A stretch of DNA of 64,000 nt from Saccharothrix sp. HUAS TT1 (GTDB lineage Bacteria > Actinomycetota > Actinomycetes > Mycobacteriales > Pseudonocardiaceae), in contig NZ_CP160453.1 of assembly GCF_040744945.1 (NCBI RefSeq), forward strand, positions 1,922,001-1,986,000, written 5' to 3'. Numbering within the stretch: the first letter of the stretch is position 1; each line of letters begins with the position of its first letter. The translations under genes were made by a program, and so were the position numbers. The notes beneath the pieces are model-generated. The model saw only the letters and a program-made list of their open reading frames with translations. It ran no database searches and was not told where the DNA came from. Below are positions 54,614 through 62,172 of the stretch, in pieces.

Positions 54614-55185
54614 GCGCCGCGTCCGAACACCTCGCCGCCCGCGTCCCCGGCGCGCAGGTCAAGACCGCCTTCGGCCAGACGACCGCGCACGTGCCCGCGC
54701 ACGCGTGGCTGGAGGCCGCCCGCCACGTCCGCGACGAGCTCGGCTGCGCGCAGTTCGACTGGCTCGGCGTCGAGGACGCCGGTCGGCCGGGCGCGGTCGG
54801 TCAGCGGCACGCCGTGCTGCTGCACGTGATCGACCCGGGCACCGGGGACGGCGTGCTGCTGCGCACCGAACTCGGCCCGGACGACGCGCTGCCGAGCGTG
54901 GCCGGGCTCTGGGCGGGCGCCGGGTGGCACGAGCGGGAGGCGGCGGAGATGTTCGGCATCGCCCTCGCCGACGGCGAGCCCGCCCGCCTGCTGCTCCCGG
55001 ACAGCTTCAGCGGCCACCCGCTGCGCAAGGACTTCGTGCTCGCCTCCCGCGTGGTGCGCCCGTGGCCGGGGCGGCTCGAACCCGGCGAGGACGGCACGTC
55101 CGCGCCGAGCCGGAGGCGCGCCGCGCCGCCCGGCGTCCCCGACCCGTCGTGGGGTCCCAGGTACGAGGAGGACACCCGTGGCTGA
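54610..55185 (+). CDS. Orphan NADH-dehydrogenase subunit C-like protein
   Basis: A 191-residue NuoC-family protein. The late signature [20 protein letters not shown] followed by [16 protein letters not shown] corresponds to the [10 protein letters not shown] and HPLRKDYP motifs of NuoC, and [13 protein letters not shown] to the middle of the core. No acidic N-terminal extension as in the main NuoC. It overlaps both neighbours (GTGA with the B-like gene, 8 bp with the I-like gene), so the trio is one transcript. Confidence 0.85.
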   Translation: MSAASEHLAARVPGAQVKTAFGQTTAHVPAHAWLEAARHVRDELGCAQFDWLGVEDAGRPGAVGQRHAVLLHVIDPGTGDGVLLRTELGPDDALPSVAGLWAGAGWHEREAAEMFGIALADGEPARLLLPDSFSGHPLRKDFVLASRVVRPWPGRLEPGEDGTSAPSRRRAAPPGVPDPSWGPRYEEDTRG

Positions 55186-55654
55186 CCTGCCCCCGCGCAC
55201 CCGCGGCGTCATCGCGCTGCTGGAGGCCAACTGCACGGTGTGCATGATCTGCGCCCGCGAGTGCCCCGACTGGTGCATCCACATCGACTCGCACACCGAG
55301 GTCGAGCAGCAGCCCGGCTCGGCCCGGCCGCGGGCGCGCAACGTGCTCGACCGGTTCGCCATCGACTACGGCCAGTGCCTGTACTGCGGCATCTGCGTCG
55401 AGGCGTGCCCGTTCGACGCCCTGCACTGGGCGCCGGACTTCTCCTACCCCGGCACGGGCGGCCCGGACGGCGACGGCGCGGTCGCCGAACTCGTCCAGGA
55501 GCGCGACGTGCTGGCCACCTGGGTCGCGCACGTGCCGCCACCGCCGCCGCTCGACGCGGCCGCCGAACCGGCGCCGGAGACCACCGCCACACGCCCGGGA
55601 CGCCCTGGTACCGGAACTGCGCGCCGACCGGGCGCGTTGAGGGAGGGGACCTAG
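55178..55654 (+). CDS. Orphan NADH-dehydrogenase subunit I-like ferredoxin
   Basis: A 158-residue protein with two complete [4Fe-4S] motifs, [18 protein letters not shown] and [18 protein letters not shown], spaced as in NuoI. A Pro/Ala-rich tail (about 115-158) follows. The N-terminal helix of NuoI that touches the membrane is missing. GTG start inside the C-like gene. htpX follows after 20 bp. It might serve KorAB or another ferredoxin-dependent enzyme; no direct evidence. Confidence 0.85.
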   Translation: MADLPPRTRGVIALLEANCTVCMICARECPDWCIHIDSHTEVEQQPGSARPRARNVLDRFAIDYGQCLYCGICVEACPFDALHWAPDFSYPGTGGPDGDGAVAELVQERDVLATWVAHVPPPPPLDAAAEPAPETTATRPGRPGTGTARRPGALREGT

Positions 55655-55674
55655 ACGGCCGGAGGCGAGGCGAC

Positions 55675-56538
55675 GTGCACAAGCACTACAACGCGTTGAA
55701 GACCGCGTTGCTGCTCGCCGGCCTGAGCGGGTTGATCGTGGCGACCAGCTCGCTGTTCGGCCGCACCGCCCTGCTCGTCGGCCTGGCGCTGGCGCTGGGC
55801 GTGAACGCCTACGCCTACTTCAACTCCGACCGGCTCGCGCTGCGCGCCATGCGCGCCCGACCGGTGTCCGAGGTGGAGCAGCCCGCGCTGTACCGGATCG
55901 TCCGCGAGCTGGCCATGACCGCCCGCCAACCCATGCCGCGGCTCTACCTCAGCCCCACGGTCGCGCCGAACGCGTTCGCGACCGGCCGCAACCCGCGCAA
56001 CGCCGCCGTCTGCTGCACGACCGGCATCCTCGACCTGCTGGACGAGCGCGAGCTGCGCGCGGTGCTGGGGCACGAGCTGTCGCACGTCCACAACCGCGAC
56101 ATCCTCATCTCGTGCGTGGCGGGCGCGCTGGCCGGCGCGGTGAGCACGCTGGCGAACCTGGCCGTCTTCGCCGGCGTGTTCGGCGGCGACGGCGGCGAGG
56201 ACCGGCCCAACCCGTTCGAGGTCCTGCTCGTCGCCGTGCTCGGCCCGATCGCGGCGGGCATCGTGCGGATGGCCGTCAGCCGGTCCCGGGAGTACCAGGC
56301 CGACGAGTCCGGCGCGGAGCTGACCGGCGACCCGCTGGCGCTGGCCTCGGCGCTGCGCAAGATCGACGACGGCACCCGGCTCGCGCCGCTGGCGCCCGAG
56401 CCCGCCGTGGTCGCGCAGTCGCACCTGATGATCGCCAGCCCGTTCCGGGCGGGGGAGAACCTGGCCAGGCTGTTCTCCACCCACCCGCCGATCGCGGACC
56501 GGGTGCGCCGGCTGGAGGAGCTGGCCCGCCGGTCCTAG
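55675..56538 (+). CDS. htpX: Membrane-bound zinc metalloprotease HtpX
   Basis: A 287-residue M48 protease that degrades damaged membrane proteins. Two N-terminal helices ([18 protein letters not shown] and [19 protein letters not shown]) precede the conserved [20 protein letters not shown] and [20 protein letters not shown]. The zinc motif is [12 protein letters not shown] with the downstream Glu in [13 protein letters not shown]. Two more helices lie between. GTG 55675 follows GGAGGCGAGG. The stop shares CTAG with the converging rfbA gene. Confidence 0.95.
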   Translation: MHKHYNALKTALLLAGLSGLIVATSSLFGRTALLVGLALALGVNAYAYFNSDRLALRAMRARPVSEVEQPALYRIVRELAMTARQPMPRLYLSPTVAPNAFATGRNPRNAAVCCTTGILDLLDERELRAVLGHELSHVHNRDILISCVAGALAGAVSTLANLAVFAGVFGGDGGEDRPNPFEVLLVAVLGPIAAGIVRMAVSRSREYQADESGAELTGDPLALASALRKIDDGTRLAPLAPEPAVVAQSHLMIASPFRAGENLARLFSTHPPIADRVRRLEELARRS

Positions 56539-57407
56539 CGGGCTTCCATCGCGACGCTCATCACGTACTGGCCGTAGCCGGACTTCGCCAGCTTCTCGCC
56601 CAGCGAGTAGCACTGCTCGGCGGTGATGAAGCCCATCCGCAGCGCGATCTCCTCCAGGCACGCGATGCGCACGCCCTGCCGGTGCTCCAGCACCTGCACG
56701 AACTGGCCCGCCTCCAGCATCGAGTCGTGCGTGCCGGTGTCCAGCCACGCGAACCCGCGCCCGAGGTCGACCAGGTCCGCCCGGCCCTCCCGCAGGTAGG
56801 TCAGGTTGACGTCGGTGATCTCCAGCTCGCCGCGCGGCGACGGCTTGAGCGACCTGGCGATGTCCACCACGGCGTTGTCGTAGAAGTACAGGCCGGTGAT
56901 GGCCTTGTTCGACTTCGGCCGGGCGGGCTTCTCCTCGATGCTGATCAGCTTGCCGCTCGCGTCGACCTCGCCGACGCCGTACCGCTCCGGGTCCTTCACC
57001 GGGTAGCCGAACAGCACGCAGCCGTCCAGCCCGGTGGCGTTGCGCTGGAGCAGCCGGGAGAAGCCCTGGCCGTAGAAGATGTTGTCGCCGAGCACCAGCG
57101 ACACGGCGTCGTCGCCGATGAAGTCCGCGCCGATGACGAACGCCTCGGCCAGCCCGTTCGGCTCGGCCTGCTCGGCGTAGGAGATCTCCAGGCCGAACTG
57201 CGAGCCGTCGCCGAGCAGCCTGCGGAACAGCGGCAGGTCGACCGGCGTCGAGATGAGCAGCACCTCGCGCACGCCCGCCAGCATCAGCACCGAGAGCGGG
57301 TAGTACACCATCGGCTTGTCGTAGACCGGCAGCAGCTGCTTCGACACCGCCTGGGTGATGGGGTGCAGCCGCGTGCCGCTGCCACCCGCCAGGATGATGC
57401 CCTTCAC
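56535..57407 (-). CDS. rfbA: Glucose-1-phosphate thymidylyltransferase
   Basis: A 290-residue nucleotidyltransferase forming dTDP-glucose from dTTP and glucose-1-phosphate, the entry to dTDP-rhamnose and other deoxysugars. The nucleotide loop is [20 protein letters not shown], then [50 protein letters not shown] and [16 protein letters not shown]. It stands alone here (no rfbB, C or D). Its ATG overlaps the stop of the YajQ-family gene (ATGA), an unusual partnership. Confidence 0.95.
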   Translation of the reverse strand: MKGIILAGGSGTRLHPITQAVSKQLLPVYDKPMVYYPLSVLMLAGVREVLLISTPVDLPLFRRLLGDGSQFGLEISYAEQAEPNGLAEAFVIGADFIGDDAVSLVLGDNIFYGQGFSRLLQRNATGLDGCVLFGYPVKDPERYGVGEVDASGKLISIEEKPARPKSNKAITGLYFYDNAVVDIARSLKPSPRGELEITDVNLTYLREGRADLVDLGRGFAWLDTGTHDSMLEAGQFVQVLEHRQGVRIACLEEIALRMGFITAEQCYSLGEKLAKSGYGQYVMSVAMEAR

Positions 57408-57895
57408 CGGTAGTTGGTGAACTGGAGGGCGATGCCGAAGTCGCTGCTCTTGAGCAGCGAGATCACGTCCTGCAGGTGGTCCTTCTTCTTGCCGGACACG
57501 CGCAGCTGGTCGCCCTGGATCTGCGCCTGGACGCCCTTGGGGCCCTCGTCGCGGACCTTCTTCGCGATCTCCTTGGCCTTCTCGCCGGAGATGCCCTGGA
57601 CCACGTTGCCGGTCACCTTGAACACCTTGCCGGACAGGGCCGGGTCGCCGATCTCGAAGGCCTTCATCGAGATGCCGCGCTTGACCAGCTTCTCCTGGAA
57701 GACGTCGATCGCCGCCCGGCAGCGCTCCTCGGTCTCGGACTGGAAGGTGATCGCCTCCTCGCCCGCCCAGGACACCTGCGTCCCCGTGCCGCGGAAGTCG
57801 AACCGCGTGCTCAGCTCCTTGGCGGCCTGGTTGAGCGCGTTGTCGACCTCTTGGCGGTCGACCTTGCTCACCACGTCGAACGACGGGTCTGCCAC
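57404..57895 (-). CDS. YajQ-family nucleotide-binding protein
   Basis: A 163-residue protein of two ferredoxin-like domains. The start [20 protein letters not shown], the block [14 protein letters not shown] and the C-terminal [20 protein letters not shown] are diagnostic. YajQ proteins bind RNA or nucleotides, and some bind cyclic di-GMP as effector proteins; the role in actinobacteria is not settled. It lies directly upstream of rfbA on the same strand and 123 bp from the tRNA-Tyr gene. Confidence 0.93.
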   Translation of the reverse strand: MADPSFDVVSKVDRQEVDNALNQAAKELSTRFDFRGTGTQVSWAGEEAITFQSETEERCRAAIDVFQEKLVKRGISMKAFEIGDPALSGKVFKVTGNVVQGISGEKAKEIAKKVRDEGPKGVQAQIQGDQLRVSGKKKDHLQDVISLLKSSDFGIALQFTNYR

Positions 57896-58018
57896 GTGCT
57901 CGCTACCTCCGCTTAGGTGGGTCTGGAACCGCCCGGAAGCCTACCGGGGTTACCCGGTTGCGCAGGCCCCCACGGGCTTATGTATTGTCTCCACCGCACC
58001 CGGCACCACCGGGAGCGG

Positions 58019-58099
58019 GGCGGGTTGCCCGAGCGGCCAATGGGAGCGGACTGTAAATCCGTCGCGAAAGCTACAGAGGTTCGAATCCTCTACCCGCCA
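58019..58099 (+). tRNA. tRNA-Tyr (GTA anticodon)
   Basis: Acceptor stem GGCGGGT (58019-58025) pairs with ACCCGCC (58092-58098), discriminator A at 58099. The anticodon loop is CTGTAAA, giving GTA. A long variable arm (GTCGCGAAAGCTACA region) marks a class II tRNA and the T-arm reads AGAGGTTCGAATCCTCT. No encoded CCA. It is the insertion site of the mobile element to its right. Confidence 0.96.
58060..58099. mobile_element. Probable attachment site (att) within the tRNA-Tyr 3' half
   Basis: The integrase gene begins its 3' end 126 bp from the tRNA end and points towards it, the usual layout of actinobacterial integrative elements. Such elements carry an identical copy of the tRNA 3' half so the gene stays intact after insertion. 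The exact core cannot be fixed because the other end of the element is outside the window. Confidence 0.5.
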
Positions 58100-58107
58100 C
58101 GCGAGCC

Positions 58108-58151
58108 AGAAGACCCCCGTGACCTGTGAGAACAGGTCACGGGGGTCTTCT
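58108..58151. terminator. Perfect 20-bp stem hairpin after tRNA-Tyr
   Basis: 58108-58127 (AGAAGACCCCCGTGACCTGT) is exactly complementary to 58132-58151 with a GAGA loop, followed by CGTCTTGTC. It terminates the tRNA transcript and can also end the converging integrase transcript. It lies on the element side of the tRNA, so it probably arrived with the element. Confidence 0.88.
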
Positions 58152-58156
58152 CGTCT

Positions 58157-58174
58157 TGTCCGGCTGTGTCCGGC
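58157..58174. repeat. Two TGTCCGGC repeats, 10 bp apart, by the integrase end
   Basis: TGTCCGGC occurs at 58157-58164 and 58167-58174, one helical turn apart, between the tRNA terminator and the integrase stop. Short direct repeats in this position could be arm-type sites for the integrase or excisionase. This is a positional inference only. Confidence 0.35.
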
Positions 58175-58224
58175 CGCAACCGGCGTTCTACGGGTGGCTG
58201 TGCCGAATACGTGCCGAAGTTGAG

Positions 58225-59628
58225 CTAGGCCGCTCCCAGCCCCGCTTGGACGAGCTGCCGGGCGCGCTCCTCTCCGCCGTCGAGGCACTTCGCGTAGACC
58301 CGCATGAGGACGTTGAGGCTGTGTCCGGCCCACTCGGCGACCCGTGGGGCCTCGACACCCAGGTTGAGCCACGTCGAGACGCAGGCGTGACGGAGGTCAT
58401 AGGGCCGCTTGGCGAGCGGAGAGGCCACCACGTCGGGCGTGAAGACCGCTTCACGCGCCAGCGCCCACACCCGCCCGTAGGTGGAGCTGCCGATCCGGCC
58501 GCCGCGCTCGGCGACGAACAGCAGCCCGCCCGGCGCGGTGCCGAACCGGTCGAAGTGTTCGTAGAGCAGCACCGCCAGTTCGGGCGAGAGCGGCACCGTG
58601 CGGCCCTCACCGTCCTCCCGGTGCTTCAGCCCCCGTTCCTCGCTCCGCCGGCCGCTGTCGGTCCACTCAGCGCCGATCTCGGGGGCCGCCTTGGCCAGGT
58701 GGATGTCACCCCACTGAGTGACCCGCCAGCGGCCCGCCTGGTCGTCCCACACGCGCGGGGGCATGACCAGGTCACTGCGACGCACCACGGAGGCTTCCTC
58801 GGGGCGCAGGGCCGCGAAGTACATCAGCCCGAAGAACGCCACGAGCTTGCCGCCGGTCCGTCCGATGCCGCCCACGGCGTTGAGCAGCGTCCGGGCCTGG
58901 ACGGGGTTGGCCACCGACCGCCGGTCGACCTGGTGGGCGACGTTCTTGCGCTTCTTCGTCGTCACCTCCTTCATCGGGTTCGCGGACAGCAGCTCCCTCT
59001 CCACTGCGTAGTTCAGCGCGTTCCCGAGCGTGATCCGGCGCAGCCGGATCGTGTCCGGCGCGGCGCGCGTGCCGTCCAACTTGCGTTCGACGTCGGCCAG
59101 CAGCGCCCGGAGCACGTCCGGTTTCGCCAGCTCGGCCACCGGCCGGGTGTTCTGCGACAGCCACGCCAGCGCCGCGGCTACCTCCGCCGGCTGCCGGGCG
59201 TCGCGGCGGCTGGTGTTGAACGCCACCCGCATAGCCCTGCGGAGAACAGCGCCGTCCGGCCTGCCCCGCGTGCCCGTGAGCAGCGCCGCGGTGATGGGCG
59301 TCAACGCGTCGGCAATCGTCCGGCGCTGCCCCGGCGACGAGTCGCGCCACTTCATGTCCACGAACGAGCACGCGAACGCGAACCACGACGACGTGGTGTT
59401 CGTCTTGCGCGTCAGCGACAGCGGAAGACCGCTCTCCCGGTCGAACGCCTCTCCCTCGCGAGCCGCGGTGTTGAGCTTGGATCGGAAGCTCTCCGCGAGA
59501 GCGGCGGTCTTGAACGGCTCTTTGAAGCGATTACCGGCCACTGACCAGCGAACCCAGTAGGTCGTGGTCTTGGTGCCCCGATAGACGTCGGTCTTGTAGA
59601 AGCGGACGTCGAAGCTCGTGTCGGTCAC
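58225..59628 (-). CDS. int: Tyrosine recombinase integrase
   Basis: A 467-residue integrase for site-specific insertion into tRNA-Tyr. The N-terminal part is the arm- and core-binding region. Catalytic residues are the first Arg in YFAALRPEEASVV, the box RPYDLRHACVSTWL (Arg about 413, with Tyr in place of the usual first His, a variant common in actinobacterial elements), His about 436 in WAGHSLNVLM and the nucleophile Tyr about 445 in RVYAKCL. The GTG at 59628 overlaps the excisionase stop (GTGA), so xis-int is coupled. Confidence 0.94.
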   Translation of the reverse strand: MTDTSFDVRFYKTDVYRGTKTTTYWVRWSVAGNRFKEPFKTAALAESFRSKLNTAAREGEAFDRESGLPLSLTRKTNTTSSWFAFACSFVDMKWRDSSPGQRRTIADALTPITAALLTGTRGRPDGAVLRRAMRVAFNTSRRDARQPAEVAAALAWLSQNTRPVAELAKPDVLRALLADVERKLDGTRAAPDTIRLRRITLGNALNYAVERELLSANPMKEVTTKKRKNVAHQVDRRSVANPVQARTLLNAVGGIGRTGGKLVAFFGLMYFAALRPEEASVVRRSDLVMPPRVWDDQAGRWRVTQWGDIHLAKAAPEIGAEWTDSGRRSEERGLKHREDGEGRTVPLSPELAVLLYEHFDRFGTAPGGLLFVAERGGRIGSSTYGRVWALAREAVFTPDVVASPLAKRPYDLRHACVSTWLNLGVEAPRVAEWAGHSLNVLMRVYAKCLDGGEERARQLVQAGLGAA

Positions 59629-59810
59629 GCGGCCACCTCCTGGGCGTCGAACCACGTGTCGACGTCGCGCCGGTCGATCCGCAATTGCCCGTTCGGCAGC
59701 TTCCGGACCTTCGGGGCGGTGCCCTTGGCCAACCAGTCGTAGAAGGTCGAGCGCGCCACCTTGAACTCGGCGCAGAACTCGGCGACCGTCAGCAGCTCTC
59801 GTCGTGCCAT
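59625..59810 (-). CDS. xis: Excisionase, helix-turn-helix (MerR-like) domain
   Basis: A 61-residue protein. The winged helix LLTVAEFCAEFKVARSTFYD followed by WLAKGTAPKVRKLPNGQLRI is typical of DNA-binding excisionases that bend the attachment site and direct excision. ATG 59810 is chosen because it begins the fold and lies 2 bp after the end of the upstream gene. It overlaps int by 4 bp. Confidence 0.88.
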   Translation of the reverse strand: MARRELLTVAEFCAEFKVARSTFYDWLAKGTAPKVRKLPNGQLRIDRRDVDTWFDAQEVAA

Positions 59811-59812
59811 GT

Positions 59813-61093
59813 CTAGTTCGCCCCCTCGTGCACGGCGGGCAGGTAGCGCGACCACGCGTCGGCGAGCCCGTTCTCCCCGGTGACCGTGTAGCCCTTGGCA
59901 GAAGCGCCGTTGTGCTTGAACGTCTTGACCCGCACGCCGTAGGTCCGCAGCTCGGCGGCCAACCCGTGCGCGTTGAGCGGCTTACCGTGGAAGTCGGACC
60001 ACGGCGATTCGTCCAGCGCGTGGAGCGCCAGCAGGATTTCGGCAGTGCTCATCCGGTCGGTGCGCCGTTCGGAGAACAGCGTCCGCAGGTCGGCCAGCAA
60101 CCGGATGCCGTCCGACACGGGGACCTTGGTGGCTTCCTCCACGAAGTAGCGGCACGCGGCCCGCGCGGTGTCCGGCCAGTGCCCGCCGGCCGCGTCGGCA
60201 ATCGCCAGTAGTGGTTCCCAGATTTCGGCCGGTCGGTCGGTGACGCCCTCGGGCATCACCGGCGTGGCCGCGCCGACCTCCTCACCGACACCCGCCATCC
60301 ACTCGGCGAGCGCTTCCCGGATCGGTGCCGACTCGATGGCCACCAGGCGTTCGCGGAATGCCTCCACCTGTTCGTCACGGCGTCGGCGACGGAGATTGAC
60401 CGTGATGGCGCGGGTGGTGATGGTGGCGGGCATCCCGCCGGCGATCCCGGCGAGCGCGGCCGGGGCGTAGACGGCGAACCGCTCCACCACCATGTTGTTC
60501 GCGTCGCCCTTGCACCGGGCGACGGTGGCGGACCGCTTGTACCCGGCGTTGAGCAGCGCGCGGAGGTCCTCGTTGCCGCTGCCGTTCTTGGCGAAGATGG
60601 CGTCGACCTCGTCGAACAGGATCGTGATCGGCGCGTAGCTGACCATGCGGAACAGCGCGGCCGGACTCGCCGAGAACGTCATCTCCGGCGACTTGACCAG
60701 GTACTGACCGACCTCCAAAACGCGGGTCTTGCCCGATCCGGGTTCGGCGGAGGACAGCACGAGCCGCGGCGTGACGTAGAAGTGCTCCACCGCCCACGTG
60801 TGGGCGTACCAGAGCGCCAGCATCGGGGCGCAGTGCTCGTGCGGGAACGCCGAGAAGCGGGCCAGGAACTCCCGGACGTCGTCCAGCACCCGCGCGCCGT
60901 CGAGCTGCCGACCGGCGCCCTCAGTCGAGTCGGTGGGCAGCAGCCGCAGCCCCGGCCGGTCGGCCTCGCCGTGGTGCGTCACCGTCGTGCCGGTGGCGGT
61001 GCTCATGCCGTGCCCCTTCCGGGCCTGGTGCTCGACGGTCTCCCAGGTGACGAGCGGCGGCCCTGGGGCGGTGGTGTGCGCTTCGTCGGTCAC
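59813..61093 (-). CDS. DUF3631-domain ATPase of the integrative element
   Basis: A 426-residue P-loop ATPase. The Walker A is LSSAEPGSGKTRVLEVGQYL and Walker B ITILFDEVDAIF; an arginine-rich RAITVNLRRRRRDEQVEAF and the C-terminal SAKGYTVTGENG are typical of DUF3631. In actinobacterial elements this domain accompanies or replaces replication helicase/primase functions, so it may help replicate the excised circle. GTG 61093 overlaps the upstream gene (GTGA). An ATG at 61006, after GGAAGGGG, is an equally good start and would remove 29 residues. Confidence 0.82.
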   Translation of the reverse strand: MTDEAHTTAPGPPLVTWETVEHQARKGHGMSTATGTTVTHHGEADRPGLRLLPTDSTEGAGRQLDGARVLDDVREFLARFSAFPHEHCAPMLALWYAHTWAVEHFYVTPRLVLSSAEPGSGKTRVLEVGQYLVKSPEMTFSASPAALFRMVSYAPITILFDEVDAIFAKNGSGNEDLRALLNAGYKRSATVARCKGDANNMVVERFAVYAPAALAGIAGGMPATITTRAITVNLRRRRRDEQVEAFRERLVAIESAPIREALAEWMAGVGEEVGAATPVMPEGVTDRPAEIWEPLLAIADAAGGHWPDTARAACRYFVEEATKVPVSDGIRLLADLRTLFSERRTDRMSTAEILLALHALDESPWSDFHGKPLNAHGLAAELRTYGVRVKTFKHNGASAKGYTVTGENGLADAWSRYLPAVHEGAN

Positions 61094-61722
61094 GCGGCCA
61101 CCGCCAACGCCGTGGTGCCGTCGTGACGGGCGCAGCGCACCCATGACATGTCCGGCAGGCGCGCGGCCAGCTCGTCGGCCAGCGGGTGGACGAACCGCAC
61201 GGTGATGCCGCAGCCGGGGTGTCCACACGGGAGGTCGCTGACGAGCTTCCGCTTGGCGGACAGGCAGAACGGCAGGTGTCCGACGATGTGCGCGAGCCGG
61301 TCCGGTGCGGTGACGGTGTCCCGGACCCGCTCGCGGTAACCCACCTGGGCGTCGGCCCAGTCCGCGGCCACCTGCCGAGCGATGGCGTGCGCCGTGGACT
61401 CCTCCAGCCGCGCCAGCGCGGCCAGCACCACGGCGGCGGGCTTGCGCGGGTCGGAGTCGGCCAGCGCGACCCACTCCGGGCTACCGGCGCGCGGGATGAG
61501 GCTGTGCGGGCCGGTGAGCGGGCGGCGCGGTGCGGCGGCGTAGGCGCGGCGCAGCAGCGGGTCGGCCCACCGGCGCACGGCATCGACGTCGAACTCCGGC
61601 GCGCGGTTCCACGGGCGCACGGCGTCCGGGTCGCAGAACGGGCGTCGGGCGCGGGTGCTCATGACCAGGCTCCTCGGGGCGGTGTTCGAGTGGTGGGCGT
61701 CCGGGACGTGGTGCGTGGTCAC
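61090..61722 (-). CDS. Conserved element protein of unknown function, DUF2742-like
   Basis: A 210-residue protein (190 if the ATG at 61662, preceded by AGGAG, is used instead of GTG 61722, which overlaps the upstream stop). The middle, SPEWVALADSDPRKPAAVVL, resembles DUF2742 proteins of mycobacterial phages and plasmids (recognised from memory, weakly). Near the C-terminus CGHPGCGITV and a further Cys-His pair (VRCARH) could bind zinc. It lies between the small Cys-containing gene and the DUF3631 gene in a tightly coupled row. Confidence 0.7.
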   Translation of the reverse strand: MTTHHVPDAHHSNTAPRSLVMSTRARRPFCDPDAVRPWNRAPEFDVDAVRRWADPLLRRAYAAAPRRPLTGPHSLIPRAGSPEWVALADSDPRKPAAVVLAALARLEESTAHAIARQVAADWADAQVGYRERVRDTVTAPDRLAHIVGHLPFCLSAKRKLVSDLPCGHPGCGITVRFVHPLADELAARLPDMSWVRCARHDGTTALAVAA

Positions 61723-61889
61723 GTGCGCCTCGCCTTGTCGGCGGCCTTGCACGTCGGGCACCACTTGAGGTCGGTGAACCAGGTCCAGACGGCTTCGGGC
61801 TTCTCGACGCGGAGGCCGCACGCGGCGGTGGAGCTGCCGTCCCACCAGGAGTGCCGGACTTCAAGGTGGATCAGGTTGTCGTCGCTCAT
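61719..61889 (-). CDS. Small cysteine-containing protein of the element
   Basis: A 56-residue protein, MSDDNLIHLEVRHSWWDGSS at the start, with ACGLRVEK and a CPTCKAADK pair that could form a small zinc knuckle. Tryptophan-rich middle (AVWTWFTDLKW). ATG 61889; its stop overlaps the next gene. No family is firmly recognised; small proteins of this kind are frequent near the replication genes of mycobacterial and actinobacterial elements. Confidence 0.65.
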   Translation of the reverse strand: MSDDNLIHLEVRHSWWDGSSTAACGLRVEKPEAVWTWFTDLKWCPTCKAADKARRT

Positions 61890-61991
61890 GACAACCCCTT
61901 CTGTCACTGTGCGTGACGATGTGTGGGTGCGTGGGGTCGACACGACAACCGGGAGGCGTTGTCGCGTCGGACGCGCGAGCGGTGGCGGGCG

Positions 61992-62161
61992 GAGTTAGGT
62001 CACCGGAACCGAGTTAGGTTCCTAACTCGCGGTGCCCGCTGGCGTGATCATGTGCGTGAGCTGGAGTTAGTTAGCCGGTGAGCCGGGTTAGGTCCCGCCG
62101 TGGAAGCCCTGGTCAAGGGCCGTTCCGAGGGCTGTGGAGCGAAGTGCGGGACCTAACCCGG
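61992..62161. repeat. Cluster of GTTAGG repeats and inverted repeats, possible clt or regulatory locus
   Basis: Six copies of GTTAGG or close variants occur in 170 bp: GAGTTAGGTC (61992), GAGTTAGG and its inverse CCTAACTC forming a perfect 8-2-8 palindrome (62011-62028), GAGTTAGTTAG (62064), and a perfect 15-bp inverted pair CCGGGTTAGGTCCCG (62083-62097) with 62147-62161. GCCCT/AGGGC between the last arms could form an inner hairpin. The region follows the FtsK/TraB-like gene and holds no gene. In other actinobacterial elements the TraB recognition repeats (clt) lie next to traB. Confidence 0.75.
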
Positions 62162-62172
62162 TGCCGGTGGCG

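Noticed and set aside
58157..58174. Claiming the TGTCCGGC pair as proven integrase arm sites
   Set aside because: Only two short GC-rich copies; chance occurrence is plausible, so it is listed at low confidence without a finding.
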